Assembly: GCF_019175285.1 (NCBI RefSeq)
Contig: NC_056528.1
Location: 50,491,068-50,555,067 of the forward strand
DNA length: 64,000 nt
Source of the DNA: Sceloporus undulatus
Lineage: Eukaryota > Chordata > Lepidosauria > Squamata > Phrynosomatidae
Direction of reading: 5' to 3'
Shown here: positions 9,248 to 20,945 of the stretch, piece by piece
How positions within the stretch are numbered: the stretch's first letter is position 1
Layout: each line of letters opens with the position of its first letter
Program-made: the position numbers and the translations under genes
The notes under the pieces: model-generated
The model's database searches: none
What the model was told of the DNA's origin: nothing
Seen by the model: the letters and a program-made list of their open reading frames with translations, nothing else

Positions 9248-9990
9248 AGATAGTGTGGTGTAGTGGTTTGAGTTTTGGACTTGGACTCCAAGAGATCAGG
9301 GTTCGAATCCCTGCTCAGCCATGGAAACCCACTGGGTGACACTGGGCAAGTCACGTTTTCCCAGGGAAGGGCAATGGAAAACCCCTTCTGAATTAATCTT
9401 AAAGAAAACAAGGCCTAGCACAATGTAGTAGTTTGAGTGTTGGGCTAGGATTCTGGAAGATCAGGGTTCGAATCCCCGTTCAGTCATGGAAACTCACTGG
9501 GTGACTTTGAGTAAGCCACACTCTCTCAGCCTCAGAGGAAGGCAATGCCATAACTGGGAGCTGACTTGCAAATATGCAGGAACTACAAATGTGAGCATAA
9601 GGAGAGATTAGGCATCCATGCTGCCAACTTGTGCCAAATGTTGGAGGTTGATAACAATAAGGCGCATGGCTGCTCTTGGAAGATTGATGGAAACAAGCTG
9701 GTAATCACAACCTGGTTTTTAACTTAGGGCCCTTTTACACTACAAAATTAGAGCACTATGGTTCCATTGACACAGTGGTTTGAATGTTGGACTATGACCC
9801 TGAAGACCAGGGTTTGCTTCCTGGCTTGGCCATGAAACCCATTGGGTGGCCATGGGTCAGTCACACTTTCTCAGCCTCAGGAGAAAGCAATGGCAAACCT
9901 CCTCTGATTAAGTCTTGCCAAGAAAACCTCATGATAGGTTCACTTTAGGGTTGCCAGGAGTCAGAAATGACTTGAAGGCAAACAACATGC
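9248..9990 (+). mobile_element. Cluster of three plus-strand Sauria SINEs
   Basis: Copies at about 9248-9412, 9415-9560 and 9765-9990, each beginning gtagtggtttgag or equivalent. The B-box-like ggttcgaatcc is clear in the first two and degraded in the third. The third reaches a Bov-B-like tail (ggagtcagaaatgacttgaa). The first two lack tails, so they are truncated or were interrupted by later insertions. Confidence 0.82.
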
Positions 9991-10207
9991 ATTAATGGTG
10001 CAGGAGAGAGAGAAAACCTTGTCCTGAAGACCATAAAACTCAGGCAAGGAAATTCACAAGTTGGGAGTAGCCTCCAAAATGGCTTATTTCCACCATGGAG
10101 TTGCTCCCATCGCTTGCAAGCTGAACCCTGAGTTATTTGCATACTTGTGTGCTGCAAGTCTTAAATTAAACCTGGGATGCTCCGAGTTCAATAACAGGCC
10201 TCTAAGG

Positions 10208-10437
10208 GTGCATCCACACTGTAGAAATAATGCAGTTTGGCACCACCTTCAGAGCTGTAGATCCATCCTATGGAAATCCTGGGATCTGTAGTTTTGCAAT
10301 GTCTTTAACCTGCTTTGCCAAAGAGTTGCTGGTGCCTCACAAAAGCGCAGGTCCCAGGATCCTGTGAGATGGAACCATGGCAGTTAAAGTGGTGTCAAAC
10401 TGCATTTATTTCTGCAGTGTAGATGCACTCCAGGTTC
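10208..10437. mobile_element. MITE-1 family, full-length fold-back element
   Basis: Ends gtgcatccacactgtagaaa and tctgcagtgtagatgcac are inverted repeats. The inner arms carry cctgggatctgtagtttt and ggtcccaggatcc. This is the commonest DNA element in the window. Non-autonomous, no transposase. Superfamily unassigned. Confidence 0.8.
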
Positions 10438-10439
10438 TC

Positions 10440-11355
10440 TTTGGAGGACAGGAGACATGTCACTATGGCTTTTCCTTTTTACCCAGAAAGGATATCGCTG
10501 CAACTGGATGATTATTTGTTTGCTGTCTTTATTTTAAAGTTCTGGCTTTCAGGCAACGGTGCAACTTCTCGGGTGAACTGAGCATGATAAGAAAACCCCA
10601 AGCCACTGTCATGGTCTCTGGTTAGGACAAGTTCCAGCTTCTAAGATAGTCTTTGCTAATCCAGTTGTTTCCGACTTAAGAAAACCCTAACACACACACC
10701 GGGACACAAAGAGCGTGCAAATCCGACACTCACAAAAGCCTATGGAATAATAATGTGGGACCCTTGAGACTAAGGACATGATGTGCCACTCTTGAGACTG
10801 ACAAAGGCCTGGTGCATTTTAGATGCTTGGGAAGCGTGAGATCATAATTTGAATGTGTTGCGCTCATGAAAGAGAAAGAGGAACCGTTCCTTCAGGTGTT
10901 AGCCAAAGTTGTCCCCATCTTACTCTGTTGCTTAAAATTGTACCCAAGGCACCCATCCGCTCTTGGTCAACTTCCTAGGGCTTCCGGAGAAAAAGCCGAA
11001 CAACAACAACCACCGTTCGGTCCTTAAACTATTTGGCTCCATGTGCATTTAGCTTATTCTGCTCTGGAATTAGCCTGTTCTGCAACTAACTTCTATGTGT
11101 GATAGACTTTGATTTTTGATCCAAATACTCAGTTCAGTTATTCATCTCAGCTGGAATGGACCCATTGATTCAATGGCTCTTGTCTTCTCCATCTCGTTTC
11201 TTCATGGCATTCATTAACTGAATTGGAACAATGAATGGGTTTACAAGTTGCCTCTTGGGAAGTTGATGCATTGATGGCTCATTTGGGAGCATGGGAGCTT
11301 GTTCTCTTCATTGCTCCCCAGCAAAGGGGCTTGGCTAAGAAATCGGACCCGGTCC
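10440..11355. other. No gene recognised
   Basis: Mostly unique-looking sequence with a degraded copy of the 'cttgagact ... tggtgcat' repeat near 10.76-10.83 kb and an L2-like motif near 11.15 kb. No exon or conserved protein motif found. Confidence 0.4.
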
Positions 11356-11419
11356 AAGTTTGTTTAATTGGTTTCTCTATTGCACTGTCCAGCTCTGCCA
11401 TGTAAAACCAAGGCTGACT

Positions 11420-11520
11420 TTGGAGGAGTCACACTCTCTCAGCCTCAAAGGATGGCAATGGCAATGGCAACCCTCCTCTGAAGAAACTTGCCAAGAAAAC
11501 CTTAGGGTCTCCATAAAGCC
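11420..11520 (+). mobile_element. Sauria SINE body fragment
   Basis: Contains cacactctctcagcctcaaa, then ttgccaagaaaaccttaggg, the SINE middle region without tRNA head or complete tail. Confidence 0.7.
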
Positions 11521-12347
11521 AGAGACAATTAGCAGGCGCACAACAGCAAATTGCACTGCCAGCAAATGATCTTTCTATTAGCAAGGTATAGGTTGTAGCT
11601 ACAGATCTAACCATTGTTGCACACTGTTTCTTCCTATGTGCTTTAAGCAGAAGAAATGTGTCTTCTGGAAATGAGATTTTTGAGCCTGGGGCCAGGAAAG
11701 CTGGGATCTGGAGTACAAAGGAACTATCCAAAGTAGTTTGGGTGGCTCTGGTTCAACACCTTGGAAGCTTATTTTAAAGTTTGGATGAGAGCCTGGAACA
11801 GATTTCTTGCTCTGCTGAAAACCCCCATATCCACTGCTGAAGACATAGAAAGAAGTCTGTTTACTGACGCTGTGCAACGCTCTCTCCGCGTGTCATGGGC
11901 CGCATTTGTGCGCCCGTCCGTTCTTTGCTGCAAAGGGCCAGGAGATGGGCCTCTGCTTATCTGCTGGCCAGCTGCCTTTTCCCAACCCAGGCCCTGTTTT
12001 GACATGTTCCTTCGCTTGTTGCAGAGTCATTGCAGGGAGGAAGTGACCAACTGCTGGGCTCCTGTTTGTGGACTCTCCGTTGCTCAAGACTTGGCAGTTG
12101 GCTTTTGCGCCAGGCTTTATCTGCTGTTGCAACGAAGGAGGAGGCGTCTTCCTCAAGAGCAAGGCCTTGTCCTTTCCTTTTGCAGAAGCAGAGATGGAGC
12201 AGAAAAGAAGCCGCAGTGATCCGATATAACAAAAGCCCTCCAGCATTTCTTTTCAGCCTGTGCTGGAATAGCCTTTGGCAGGTTCAACAAGTGGAATCCA
12301 GGGTCCCTTTTAAATTGGATGGGTAGCATCTTTTCAATAAATACAAG

Positions 12348-12348
12348 A

Positions 12349-12385
<37 letters not shown>

Positions 12386-12386
12386 T
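12348..12386. repeat. (TCTG)n microsatellite
   Basis: About nine to ten uninterrupted TCTG units. Confidence 0.95.
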
Positions 12387-12450
12387 TAGACACTTATGGA
12401 ACCATGATTCTCTAGGTTACGCATCCGCAAGTGTGGTGCTGAAATCCAAC

Positions 12451-12500
12451 CATTATTATTATTATTATTATTATTATTAGTAGTAGTAGTAGTAGTATTT
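12451..12500. repeat. (ATT)n(AGT)n microsatellite
   Basis: A run of ATT triplets passing directly into AGT triplets. Abuts the SINE that follows. Confidence 0.93.
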
Positions 12501-12514
12501 AGTTGTGTGTGTGT

Positions 12515-12845
12515 GTGTTGTGTGGCTTCAAGTCGTTTCCGACTTAAGGCAAACCCATCCCAGGGTTTCTTTCTCAGACCGGTTTATCAGATGGGGTTCG
12601 CTGTTCCCATCCTCTGAGGCTGAGAGAATGTAACTTGATTGATCAATGGGATGCCATTGTACTGTTATAAGGGAGTTTATTTGACACTGTTATGTTTGTA
12701 TGCATGTTGCACACCACCTCGATCCAGATGGCAAGGCGGGATATAAATAATATCATCATCATCATCATCATCCAAGGTCACCCAGTGGGTTTTTAAACTT
12801 GATCAGGGAATCAAACCTTCCTCTCCAGAGTCACAGTCCAGTGTG
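12515..12845 (-). mobile_element. Sauria SINE split by an L2-like LINE 3' end
   Basis: The minus-strand SINE tail and body (tggcttcaagtcgtttccga ... ctgaggctgagagaatgtaa) resume at about 12774 (aaggtcacccagtgggtttt). Between them, about 12637-12773 holds a LINE-like 3' end (ggcgggatataaataat, then ATC repeats). The insertion order implies the LINE fragment is younger than the SINE. Confidence 0.68.
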
Positions 12846-13202
12846 CAAACAACATCTCACAATAGCAATGCATGGAGGGACATTTAGTAAGTAAAGGTCA
12901 GCCTTGCCAACGCCAGCGAGTGCGCTGGGTTTAGCCATAGATGGGCCACAAGGTTGTGTCCTTCCTGCCACTGGCTTCTCAGGGAGCAAAGCAAAGGGGC
13001 ATCTTGCCAGTTGCTGGCAAAAACAAATCCAGAGCATGGAATGAACCAGAAGAAGACGCCAACAAGTCTTTCTTCTCCACCTTTTCTGCACCTTTTGGCC
13101 CCAGGCGCCCACTTTCTTGATCCGTTGGGGTCCCTGAGGGGCAGAAAGTCTGGCTTCGAGGAGTCCCCCGCTTTCTGCATCATCCGAGGATGATGGGAAC
13201 TG

Positions 13203-13330
13203 TCCTTGTAAAAACAGGATTGGTGACTTGAATGTCTGTGTTAGGGGTCCTGGAGGACACTTCCCATCATCTTCACAAGGCGCAGCACGTGGGGAGGTCT
13301 TGGAGGACACTTCCCATCATCTCCAGACCA
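13203..13330 (+). repeat. Duplicated block, copy 1
   Basis: Shares ggtgacttgaatgtc and ggaggacacttcccatc with 13862-13985. Within this copy the ggaggacacttcccatcatc segment is itself present twice. Confidence 0.75.
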
Positions 13331-13412
13331 TGCAGAGGTTGGGGGAGGTCTCCCTGCAGTCTGTCCACGCCCTTGGACCCCTCAAGCCCCTTTCTGGAAA
13401 GTTCCAGAATGC

Positions 13413-13440
13413 TTGAGCTCTCTCTCTCTCTCTCTCTCTC
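13413..13440. repeat. (TC)n microsatellite
   Basis: Uninterrupted CT dinucleotides. Confidence 0.95.
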
Positions 13441-13482
13441 GTTCAGATCTTATCCGGCTAAGAGCGATCGCGGGCGCGGCAT

Positions 13483-13557
13483 GGCTCTCGGGCGCCCTCC
13501 TGTGGCTAGCATTGGGAAATGTGCTTGAATGCAGCCACAGGAGGGCGCTCAAGAGCC
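13483..13557. repeat. Inverted repeat with CTCF-like arms
   Basis: 25-base arms (13483-13507 and 13533-13557) match with two differences around a 25-base loop. Each arm contains gcgccctcctgtggct or its complement, which resembles the CTCF core with two to three mismatches. CTCF binding is speculative; a small MITE is the alternative. Confidence 0.55.
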
Positions 13558-13644
13558 AGGAATGAGTCCCTTGGAGCCTAGTCCCGACTCCTTTGCGATG
13601 CAGCGATGGATCCAATAGTCTCCTCCTGCGCAAACGTTTCTATA

Positions 13645-13795
13645 GATACACACACACACACGGTTATGTATACATATTTATAATTGTGTATAAATACACA
13701 CACATACATAATAATATTACACATACGGTTTATATATATATATGTATTATATGTGTGTGTGTGTGTATATATGTGTGTGTGTATATATACAGCTG
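13645..13795. repeat. Compound AC/AT microsatellite
   Basis: Alternating AC, AT and GT runs of low complexity. Confidence 0.93.
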
Positions 13796-13861
13796 GATGG
13801 AGGAGGAGGAGGAGTGCCAAGCGAGGGATGCCTTGGCACTTCCATATATATTGGTAAAAAC

Positions 13862-13985
13862 ACTTGTAAGAACAAGGTTGGTGACTTGAATGTCAGTGTC
13901 AGGGGTCTTGGAGGACACTTCCCATCGTCCTCATAAGGCACAGCATGTGGGGGGGGGGGGTTCTTGGAGGACACTTCCAATGATG
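13862..13985 (+). repeat. Duplicated block, copy 2
   Basis: Matches 13203-13330 (ggtgacttgaatgtcagtgt, ggaggacacttcccatcgtc) and contains a G run at about 13949-13961. The two copies lie about 660 bp apart. Confidence 0.75.
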
Positions 13986-14681
13986 CAAGAATGACGGCGG
14001 AGGTGGTCTCTTGCTATTCCAGAAGCGGCCTGGGAAAATGCTTTGGACTCCACAGTTTCCCAGGGAAAGGCGTCCCTTGCTCTGGAAATAATACAAAACG
14101 CAAGGGCTTTTCAGTTTTATTTTTAAGGGCCTGGAAAAAAGAAAAGCATGTGAAAAACCCTCTGACTTTGTGGAATCCAAGACCGGGAAGAAGAGTTGGT
14201 GGTTTTTAAGATGAGGGATTGCAAGGAGTAATGGACATATTTGGGGTTGTTGGGGGGCTGCGGGAGTTTGGATGGAACTCAGCCCCTACATTTGCCCATT
14301 TTATGCCCCAGTCGTTTATCCCATTAATATCCCAGGAAAATCTCACAATTACATGTAACAATTTCACACAACGTCGCACCAAACCCGCCATTAAAGCGGT
14401 TGCAAAGAAGCATTAACACGCATCTTTTTACTTTTGGAGTTTCAGCAACAACACATTTCCAATATTGCTCTATTCGCACAATTGCGTGTGATGATCATTT
14501 GTGCAATTACCCACCATTATCGCTTTATTTGCGGGATGCTTTAAATGTGCTTTAATCTCTCCTTAATGCTGATATCAACCCCGGTGTGATCAATAGGGAC
14601 GGGTTGCTCTAGTCTCGTCTTATGAGGTTAAGTAAGAGAGGATAGGGACGGATTCTCCTTCTCTCGAGGTCTTTATGTCTC

Positions 14682-14775
14682 ACACAACTACAAACCCCAG
14701 GATCCCATAGCACTGAGCCGTGGCAGTTAAAGCGGTGCAAATGTGCATTAATCCTGTGGTGCAGATGGAGCCCTC
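14682..14775. mobile_element. MITE-1 half element
   Basis: Contains actacaaaccccaggatccc and gtggcagttaaagcggtgca, the 3' arm of MITE-1 only. Confidence 0.65.
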
Positions 14776-15055
14776 AGCCTCTTAGCAGTATCCAGCGAAA
14801 GGCAATAAATCTCCGGTGTTTTACAAGCCTCTACCAGATATAAAAACAACCTGAATTGCAAGCAATTGATCAAAAGTGTTTATGAACCTGTGACTCCGAG
14901 ACATAAATCCTGCCCTGAAAGCTTTGGAAGGCAAGGCCTAATAAAAATGTATGCTCAGCTAAACAAATGGGAAAGGCTTTGTCCTCCGAGAATATTTTCT
15001 CTATCAGCTCCTGGTGCCATCGGAGACGTTTTAGACTGATTCCCCAGTTGGATCA

Positions 15056-15262
15056 TGTTGTTGTTGTTGTTGTTGTTTGTCATTGCGTGTCTTCAAACTC
15101 TTTGTGACTTATGGCAATAGTAGGATGAACCAATCCTAGGGTTTTCTTGGCAAGGTTTGTTCAGAGTAGGTTTGCCTTTGCCTTCCCTTAAGGCTGAGAG
15201 AGGATGACCCAGTGGCTTTCTATGGCTGGGCAGGAATTCGAACCCTGGTCTCCAGACTGCAG
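15056..15262 (-). mobile_element. Sauria SINE, near full length
   Basis: Starts with a (GTT)n tail at the left. It runs through gggttttcttggcaagg to the head complement (aattcgaaccctggtctcca). Confidence 0.85.
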
Positions 15263-15277
15263 AAATATCCCAGTTTG

Positions 15278-15492
15278 ACTCATAGAATCATAGAATCGTA
15301 GAGTTGGAAGAGACCCCAAGAAGGGCCCTGATCCAGTCCAACCCCCTTCTTCTGCCATGCAGGAACTCTCAATCAAAGCATCCTCAATGACAGATGTCCA
15401 TCCAGCCTCTGTTTAAAGGCCTCCAGGGAAGGAGACTCCACTACACTCTGAGGAAGGAGTTTGTTCCATTGTCAGACAGCCCTTACTCCAAT
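15278..15492 (-). mobile_element. CR1 LINE 3' end
   Basis: Begins with the inverted CR1 tail (catagaatcatagaatcgta, gagttggaagagacc) and continues through ccatccagcctctgtttaaa and ccattgtcagacagccctta. About 215 bp, 5'-truncated. Confidence 0.88.
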
Positions 15493-15632
15493 TTAATGGC
15501 CCTGGGTCGGTGCTATGGAATTCTGGGATTTGTAGTTTGTTGCGACAGCAGAGTGCTCTGACTAAATGTCTCACGCAACGGCAACTTCCAGAATTTCATA
15601 GCATTGAGCCATAGCATTTAAAGTGGGATGAT
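15478..15632. mobile_element. MITE-1 element
   Basis: Arms ggaattctgggatttgtagt and ttccagaatttcatagcatt face each other. The outer terminus at the left is missing. Confidence 0.65.
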
Positions 15633-15639
15633 GATAATG

Positions 15640-15800
15640 ATGATGATATTTGTTTATATCCTTCCCTTTCCCCCAAAACTGGGACTCAGAGTGGTTTAAA
15701 AACAGTACAATTAAAAACACAGAAAAGGGTTACATTAAAACAGAATTAAATTATCACACTATTAAAACAGATTGCATGCGAAAGGATAAACTATAGTTTG
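15640..15800 (-). mobile_element. L2-like LINE 3' end fragment
   Basis: Contains tttatatccttccctttccc and gactcagagtggtttaaaaa, typical of inverted 3' ends of sauropsid L2/CR1-related LINEs with a (GAT)n tail at the left. Confidence 0.5.
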
Positions 15801-15837
15801 AAAAAGATGAAAGTGTTTAAATCAAACTGCTTTGTTT

Positions 15838-15916
15838 CGGCATAAAAGCCATAAAGTCCAATGCTGCACAAAGCCATAAAGTTTGCATAAAAGCCATAAA
15901 GTCCAATGCTCAAACC
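15838..15916 (+). repeat. Short direct duplication
   Basis: The phrase cataaaagccataaagtcca occurs twice (from about 15841 and from about 15889), with a shortened third repeat between. Confidence 0.75.
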
Positions 15917-15949
15917 AAAACAGTGGGGTGTAATCACAATCTGGGGGTT

Positions 15950-16622
15950 AATTACTTAATAATAATAGATATACAGATTTCCTTTTCAGCTTTGTAACAT
16001 GAATCCGTTGGATATAAGGTGGGATTTGTTGCTGATATCTATGCAATTTAGTGACGACTCGAGAAATTTAGTTAATGGCTAAATAGTATTAGTAACACAT
16101 AGGTAGCTTGGAAATGACGTATAACGATACAAACGAAGAATAAATAATGAAGGTAATAATAATAATAATAATTAGCAGTAGTGATGCTCCTTTCGAAATG
16201 GACCCAAATAGCTGCCATTGAAAATACGGAGTGGAAGATTCCATCACAACCTTCTTCTTGTTGTTGTTCATTTCAAGGCAGCGAGGAAGATGTTGGCTCC
16301 TCCGTCGCACCTTGGATGCTAGCCATCTCCATCTTTGTTTTGGAAGAAGGTTAAAATTAAAAAGAAGAGGAATATATATAGATATAGATATAGATATAGA
16401 TAGATAGATAGAGGTCATCTGGAAATGTTGGGCGGTACCCGGGAGATGCCATTTGGCTGACAGATGCTTTGGCTTCCTCCTCTGCCCTTGTTGTTATTTA
16501 TTCCTTGCCTTGATTTCTTCCTTCCTTCTTTCCTTCCTTCCAATGATGTTACGTGGCAGAAGGAATGGAAAGAAAGAAAGGAAGGAAGAAGAGACTTGTC
16601 CTTTAATATGTGTGTGTGTGTA

Positions 16623-16654
<32 letters not shown>

Positions 16655-17230
16655 GGCCCAATTTTGTGGGTTTGCAAATATTTCCTTGAAATGCAAGGAC
16701 AGATGTTACTCGCTGCTGCAGTTAAGCTCCGTAAAAACAAGGCTTCAGTAAACGATTAGGCTTTTACTATTTTCGTCTGCAGTTATATGTTCAGTATCTT
16801 ATATTCTTTATGATTTATATTCATATTATATTGATGTCCGTAGGTGTAAGTATCCTTACAAATGTTCATAGTATGTCTCTATTCTGATATCCATATTAGC
16901 ATTCATATTCATAGTATTCATATGGATTTGGGGATACGGTCATTTAAGATGCTCACTGACCGCAACAAAACGATGGATGGAAGGACAAATGTTGCATCCA
17001 TTTGAGCAGCAAAGGAGGCCCCAGTTTAAGGTCAGAAAAAGGGGTGACTAAATGGTACCCCGAATTTTCAAGAGCTAGTTTCATTCTTAAACGGCCCCCC
17101 CGATAGGTTTGGTGATCCAGTGAGGAATTGGGTTGGATCCAAAGTTCATAATATCTGCATGAGTCTTTACTGAAATCAAGGAGACGTAAGCGACTAATTT
17201 AATTCCTATTGACTCCCAGTGTTTCCGCTT
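15950..17230. other. No gene; microsatellite-rich stretch
   Basis: Contains (TAA)n near 16.15 kb, (GATA)n near 16.37-16.41 kb, CTTC/GAAA tracts near 16.52-16.59 kb, and a GT array running into TA at about 16.61-16.65 kb. No exon recognised. Confidence 0.6.
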
Positions 17231-17412
17231 TAAAAGTCTGCACTACATAGATATAGCATTGTGATTGCTCTTGGCAACATCCTATAGAATCCTGGGAATT
17301 GCAGTGCAAAGAGGGGGCACTTAGAGAACTCTTTCCAAACTACAAATCCCAGGATTCCATAGCATGCAATCATGGCAGTTGAAGTGGATCTGTAGTGCTA
17401 TAATGGTGTTGT
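17225..17412. mobile_element. MITE-1 element (diverged)
   Basis: Opposed arms atagaatcctgggaattgca and tacaaatcccaggattccat. The outer ends are degraded. Confidence 0.6.
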
Positions 17413-17511
17413 GTGTCAGAACAGTCCCATTTTCAACTGGGTCGCATTTGTAAGTATATTTGCATTGTTGATAATGATGCCTGGATTACGTCATGCAAAA
17501 TAAATTGGTCC

Positions 17512-17705
17512 TCAGCTTACTTCCATTGCTGCAAACTGGGTTTAATTCTACTGAATTAGCATCATAGAAAGAGAGGAAGGGGCAAAATCGTGGCCTTCTT
17601 CCCAGTTGGCGCAGGCAAAAGCAAACTGCGGCATCCTCTCCAAATTTGTGTGCTCTTCCTCATTAATAACTTTTGCCATTTTGGTCATTTGGATTCCTTG
17701 GAGCT
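17512..17705 (+). repeat. Unnamed interspersed repeat family 'A'
   Basis: tccattgctgcaaactgggt ... gcaaactgcggcatcctctc ... aatttgtgtgctcttcctca: the same motif order as the copies near 7.4 and 42.5 kb. Confidence 0.6.
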
Positions 17706-17709
17706 GGAA

Positions 17710-18640
17710 GTTCCCGATTCTTGCATTACAATTCCCACCTTGTTCCCCTTTGAACGTACAAATAGGTGTATGTCATGAAACAGGAACGGACCCCAGATTT
17801 GGAGAGGAAAGGGTCTTCCATGGAGCTGCCATCGAGTTGAATCAACAAACCCCAAGATTGAGGTGTGAAGGTTGCGGCAGAGACATCGCCGCAGAGACAC
17901 TTCTCTTTTGAGGAAACGCGGGGCGAAAGGAGCACAGTCGCCTCCCTTTAAATGGCCTTAGCAGGTAATTCCAATACGTAGCCCTTGCGTCTGACTTTTT
18001 CCCCGTACAGATGGAAAATGTTATTTTGCGCGATTTGCTGCCAATAGTTACTTAGAGGCCCAGGAATTTCCAAAGCGGAGGGAGACACCCATCATGTTAA
18101 CTCACTCCTCCCAAGCGATGCCTCGGAGGAAGAATGGAGGCCTTCTTCTCGCTCCATGCTTTGGCTTTGGAAGCGTTGGGCCAAACCCAGCGCTTACCTG
18201 ACTTTTGAGATTAACGCTTGGGAAGCCTGAGGTTGCATTTGGAAGGATTTCTTTTCTGGCAGGAGCAGCAAGAGGCGGTTGGTTGGAGGCTTTTCATGCC
18301 TTCCTTCCATCCTTTGGACATTCATATACTGCAGGGTTTGAATGTAAAGGTTCGTGCAGAACGCTCTGACCCTCTCCAAAACCTTCCTGGTGCTTGCATA
18401 GAGTAAATCTACTCTCCTGCTTACTTACAGAGCCACCTTTCTGCTGAGTTGTACTAACATTGTACAATTGATAATGTACTTGCTTTTGGGGCTTGCTTTT
18501 CATTCCCTTGAATAATACACAGGAGAGAAAAGGAGAACCCTAACTAAATACATAGAGAGTCTTTGTAAGTTGCAGCAGCAAAGCAATTACTGTCCACATT
18601 TCCACATTTTCAGCTTTGACGTTTGTGGTTTTATTTGCGG
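17710..18640. other. No gene recognised
   Basis: Mostly unique-looking DNA with short open frames and no exon-like signal I can support. Confidence 0.35.
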
Positions 18641-18654
18641 ATTAGATTAACATG

Positions 18655-18855
18655 TCCTCTCTAGGAATCCCTGGTTCCTCCAGCGCGACTCTGCCAGAAG
18701 TTGACCATAGAGTCACAATGGAGGACCTAGAGATTCTTAGACAAAACACTTTCCTAGGCATTTGTAGGTCCTCCAACACTATTCTATGGCCAACCTCTGT
18801 TGACTACAGAGTTGCACCAGAGGACCTAGAGGTTCCTAGAGAGGTGTTCTCTCGA
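18655..18855. repeat. Palindromic repeat family 'P', two units
   Basis: Units are built of opposed arms: ggttcctccagcgcgactct / gagtcacaatggaggaccta, then gtaggtcctccaac / agttgcaccagaggacctag. The same family occurs at 39.14-39.28 and 61.9-62.1 kb. Confidence 0.65.
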
Positions 18856-19539
18856 ATTAGAAATAACGAGAATATGATTTTTTGGGTGGCGTTTCCACTT
18901 CCGTAGGGGTCTTGCACCCCTAACCCCAGTGAACGCGGAAGGCCCACTGCAGTCCTTGCAAACCGTGGCAAGAGATATCCACACATTCCTTTGCTATTTG
19001 AAACATTAAATAGGATAAATACACAGCAGGAAGATTCGTAGGACCTGAAAGATCTTGACTGGAGTGTCTTGGTTTTGATTTCCAGCTGGAAATCAATGGA
19101 GATGCGGTTCCATTCCGAAGTCTGAGGAAACCCAACCCAATTCCTGGGTGTGATGGTGGTTGTGGGTCACCGCTGTTGCATACTTCTCTCATAGAAACAT
19201 TTCCTGAAGCCCTCCGCTGCCGTTGTGTGCTATCTCCATTGCATGCTATCTCCATTTCCGTTCCAGCGGGAGATATAAAAGGAAATGCCTGGAGGGAAGG
19301 GGCTCACAAAGCGCCATTGCTGTCGGATGGCCATACTTACTCTCTGACTCACATCGTGCAAGAAAAGGAGCAAGAGAGGAATAGTAGTTTCCCATAAGTG
19401 TGAGGAAAGCCATGCTTCCTGACCCTGGCTCTGTGCAAAGGTTTGTCACTATTTTAACACCGAGACGGTGGAACCATTGTGACTCACGCTCTCCAAGTTC
19501 CCCATTTTGGCAGTTCTGATTCATTCATCCCTTTTTGTT

Positions 19540-19700
19540 CTCTTTTATTCATTTGCTTTTAAAACGTCCCGGTGCCTCTCCTCTCCTCCCACTTTCCCCA
19601 TTTGTCCTCAGCTCACTTAAACTGGTGCAAACTGGAGTTGCATCTACGCTGCACAGATGCAGCAGTTTTGTACCACTTTTACGACAAGTTTTACACTACT
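19540..19700 (+). repeat. Family 'A' fragment joined to MITE-1 half
   Basis: cctcccactttccccatttg and ctggtgcaaactgg match family A. They are followed by ttgcatctacgctgcacaga, a MITE-1 terminus. Confidence 0.5.
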
Positions 19701-20604
19701 TCCTATGGGATTCAGGGGCTAGTAGGTTAATGGGACTCTAAGCATCCTCTCTTGTGCTTCCATTTTGAGAGGGACTGGAGCGAAAAACAGAAGCGATGCA
19801 TGTTAATATAAGGTTCTAGTTTGCTTGTAAGGAATGGAAGTGGGGTATTTTCATGTATTTTGACACATTTTGGAAGCTTTGGAGTAAAAAATCATGCCAA
19901 CCTCATTTTAAAAATGGGGTGTTGGAGGGTTTGGGACACACAAGATTTTGAGGTTCAAGGGCTACATGAGAACCATGGTCCACTCTATGTCCATCCTGGC
20001 CTTCTGGCATTGGAGTGACCAGTCCTGTCTCAACATCAGGTCTTCCACCTTGACTATGATGCTGACCATTGGCCCTCGGTGTGGATCCCATAAAATCCCT
20101 CTTTCTCTCCCCTAATTGAAACCAGCTCTTTTCCTCTGGCAAAGGAAATGGCAGATGCTCCCAAGATGTTCCCTGGCAAGATGGATGTTAACCAGCAGCA
20201 CATGTGCGTCAAAAAAAGAGGGACAAAAAAGGAGGGATGAACAGGATGTAGTCCAACAACCCCTCAGCGTTGCACAAAATACCTATATGCAGAGAAATGT
20301 TTCAACATTGTACAATGCACACCAGTGACCGGGAGCCTTTATGCCACTCACAATGCAAAGCACAATGCACCAGAGCAATGCACAATATGCAACCGCATGG
20401 TGTTGCAGCATGCCCAACTCTGCTTTTGCTGCTGTTGTGTTATGGGGGAACCATTTGTCCCGCATGCACAATGTGACGTATGCACTTCTTTCGCACAGAA
20501 AGCCATCCATAATGTGATGAAGCCAAGCTTTTAAAAATAATAACAACTGACTCAAGTGGCATGCATAGTAAAGAGGAATGTGCAATTCCCTCTGACTTGT
20601 TTTC

Positions 20605-20945
20605 CCTTCCACGAAGGGACTTCCTCAGAGATATGCGCCTGAGCAATCAGACTTGCAAAATCAAGCCTGCCTTTGCTTTCCAGTGACCAATCTCAAAATA
20701 AAGCCTGCTAAATGCAAGTTATACGGTTGAAGAAAAGCACCTGCTGTGATTATATGGGTTTACTATATTCCCTATGGTTACTCCATTTCTCTCCTACAAT
20801 GCAATTTCCTGAGAGATGTATGACTCAGGGACCAGACTTGCAAACTGAGCCCATCTTTATTTTCCATGCTAAATGCAAGATACGTAGGTGATGAAAAGCA
20901 TGTGCTTAGGATTCAATAGGTTTATCCTGCATGAGACTAGCAAGT
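20605..20945 (+). repeat. Old direct duplication (~180-bp period)
   Basis: cagacttgcaaaatcaagcc ... gctaaatgcaagttatac in the first unit recurs as cagacttgcaaactgagccc ... gctaaatgcaagatacg in the second, with clear divergence. Confidence 0.6.

Noticed and set aside
9298-9312. tRNA-like B boxes (ggttcgaatcc) at many loci
   Set aside because: They are SINE heads: the same body and Bov-B-like tail follow, and no cloverleaf with acceptor stem is present.
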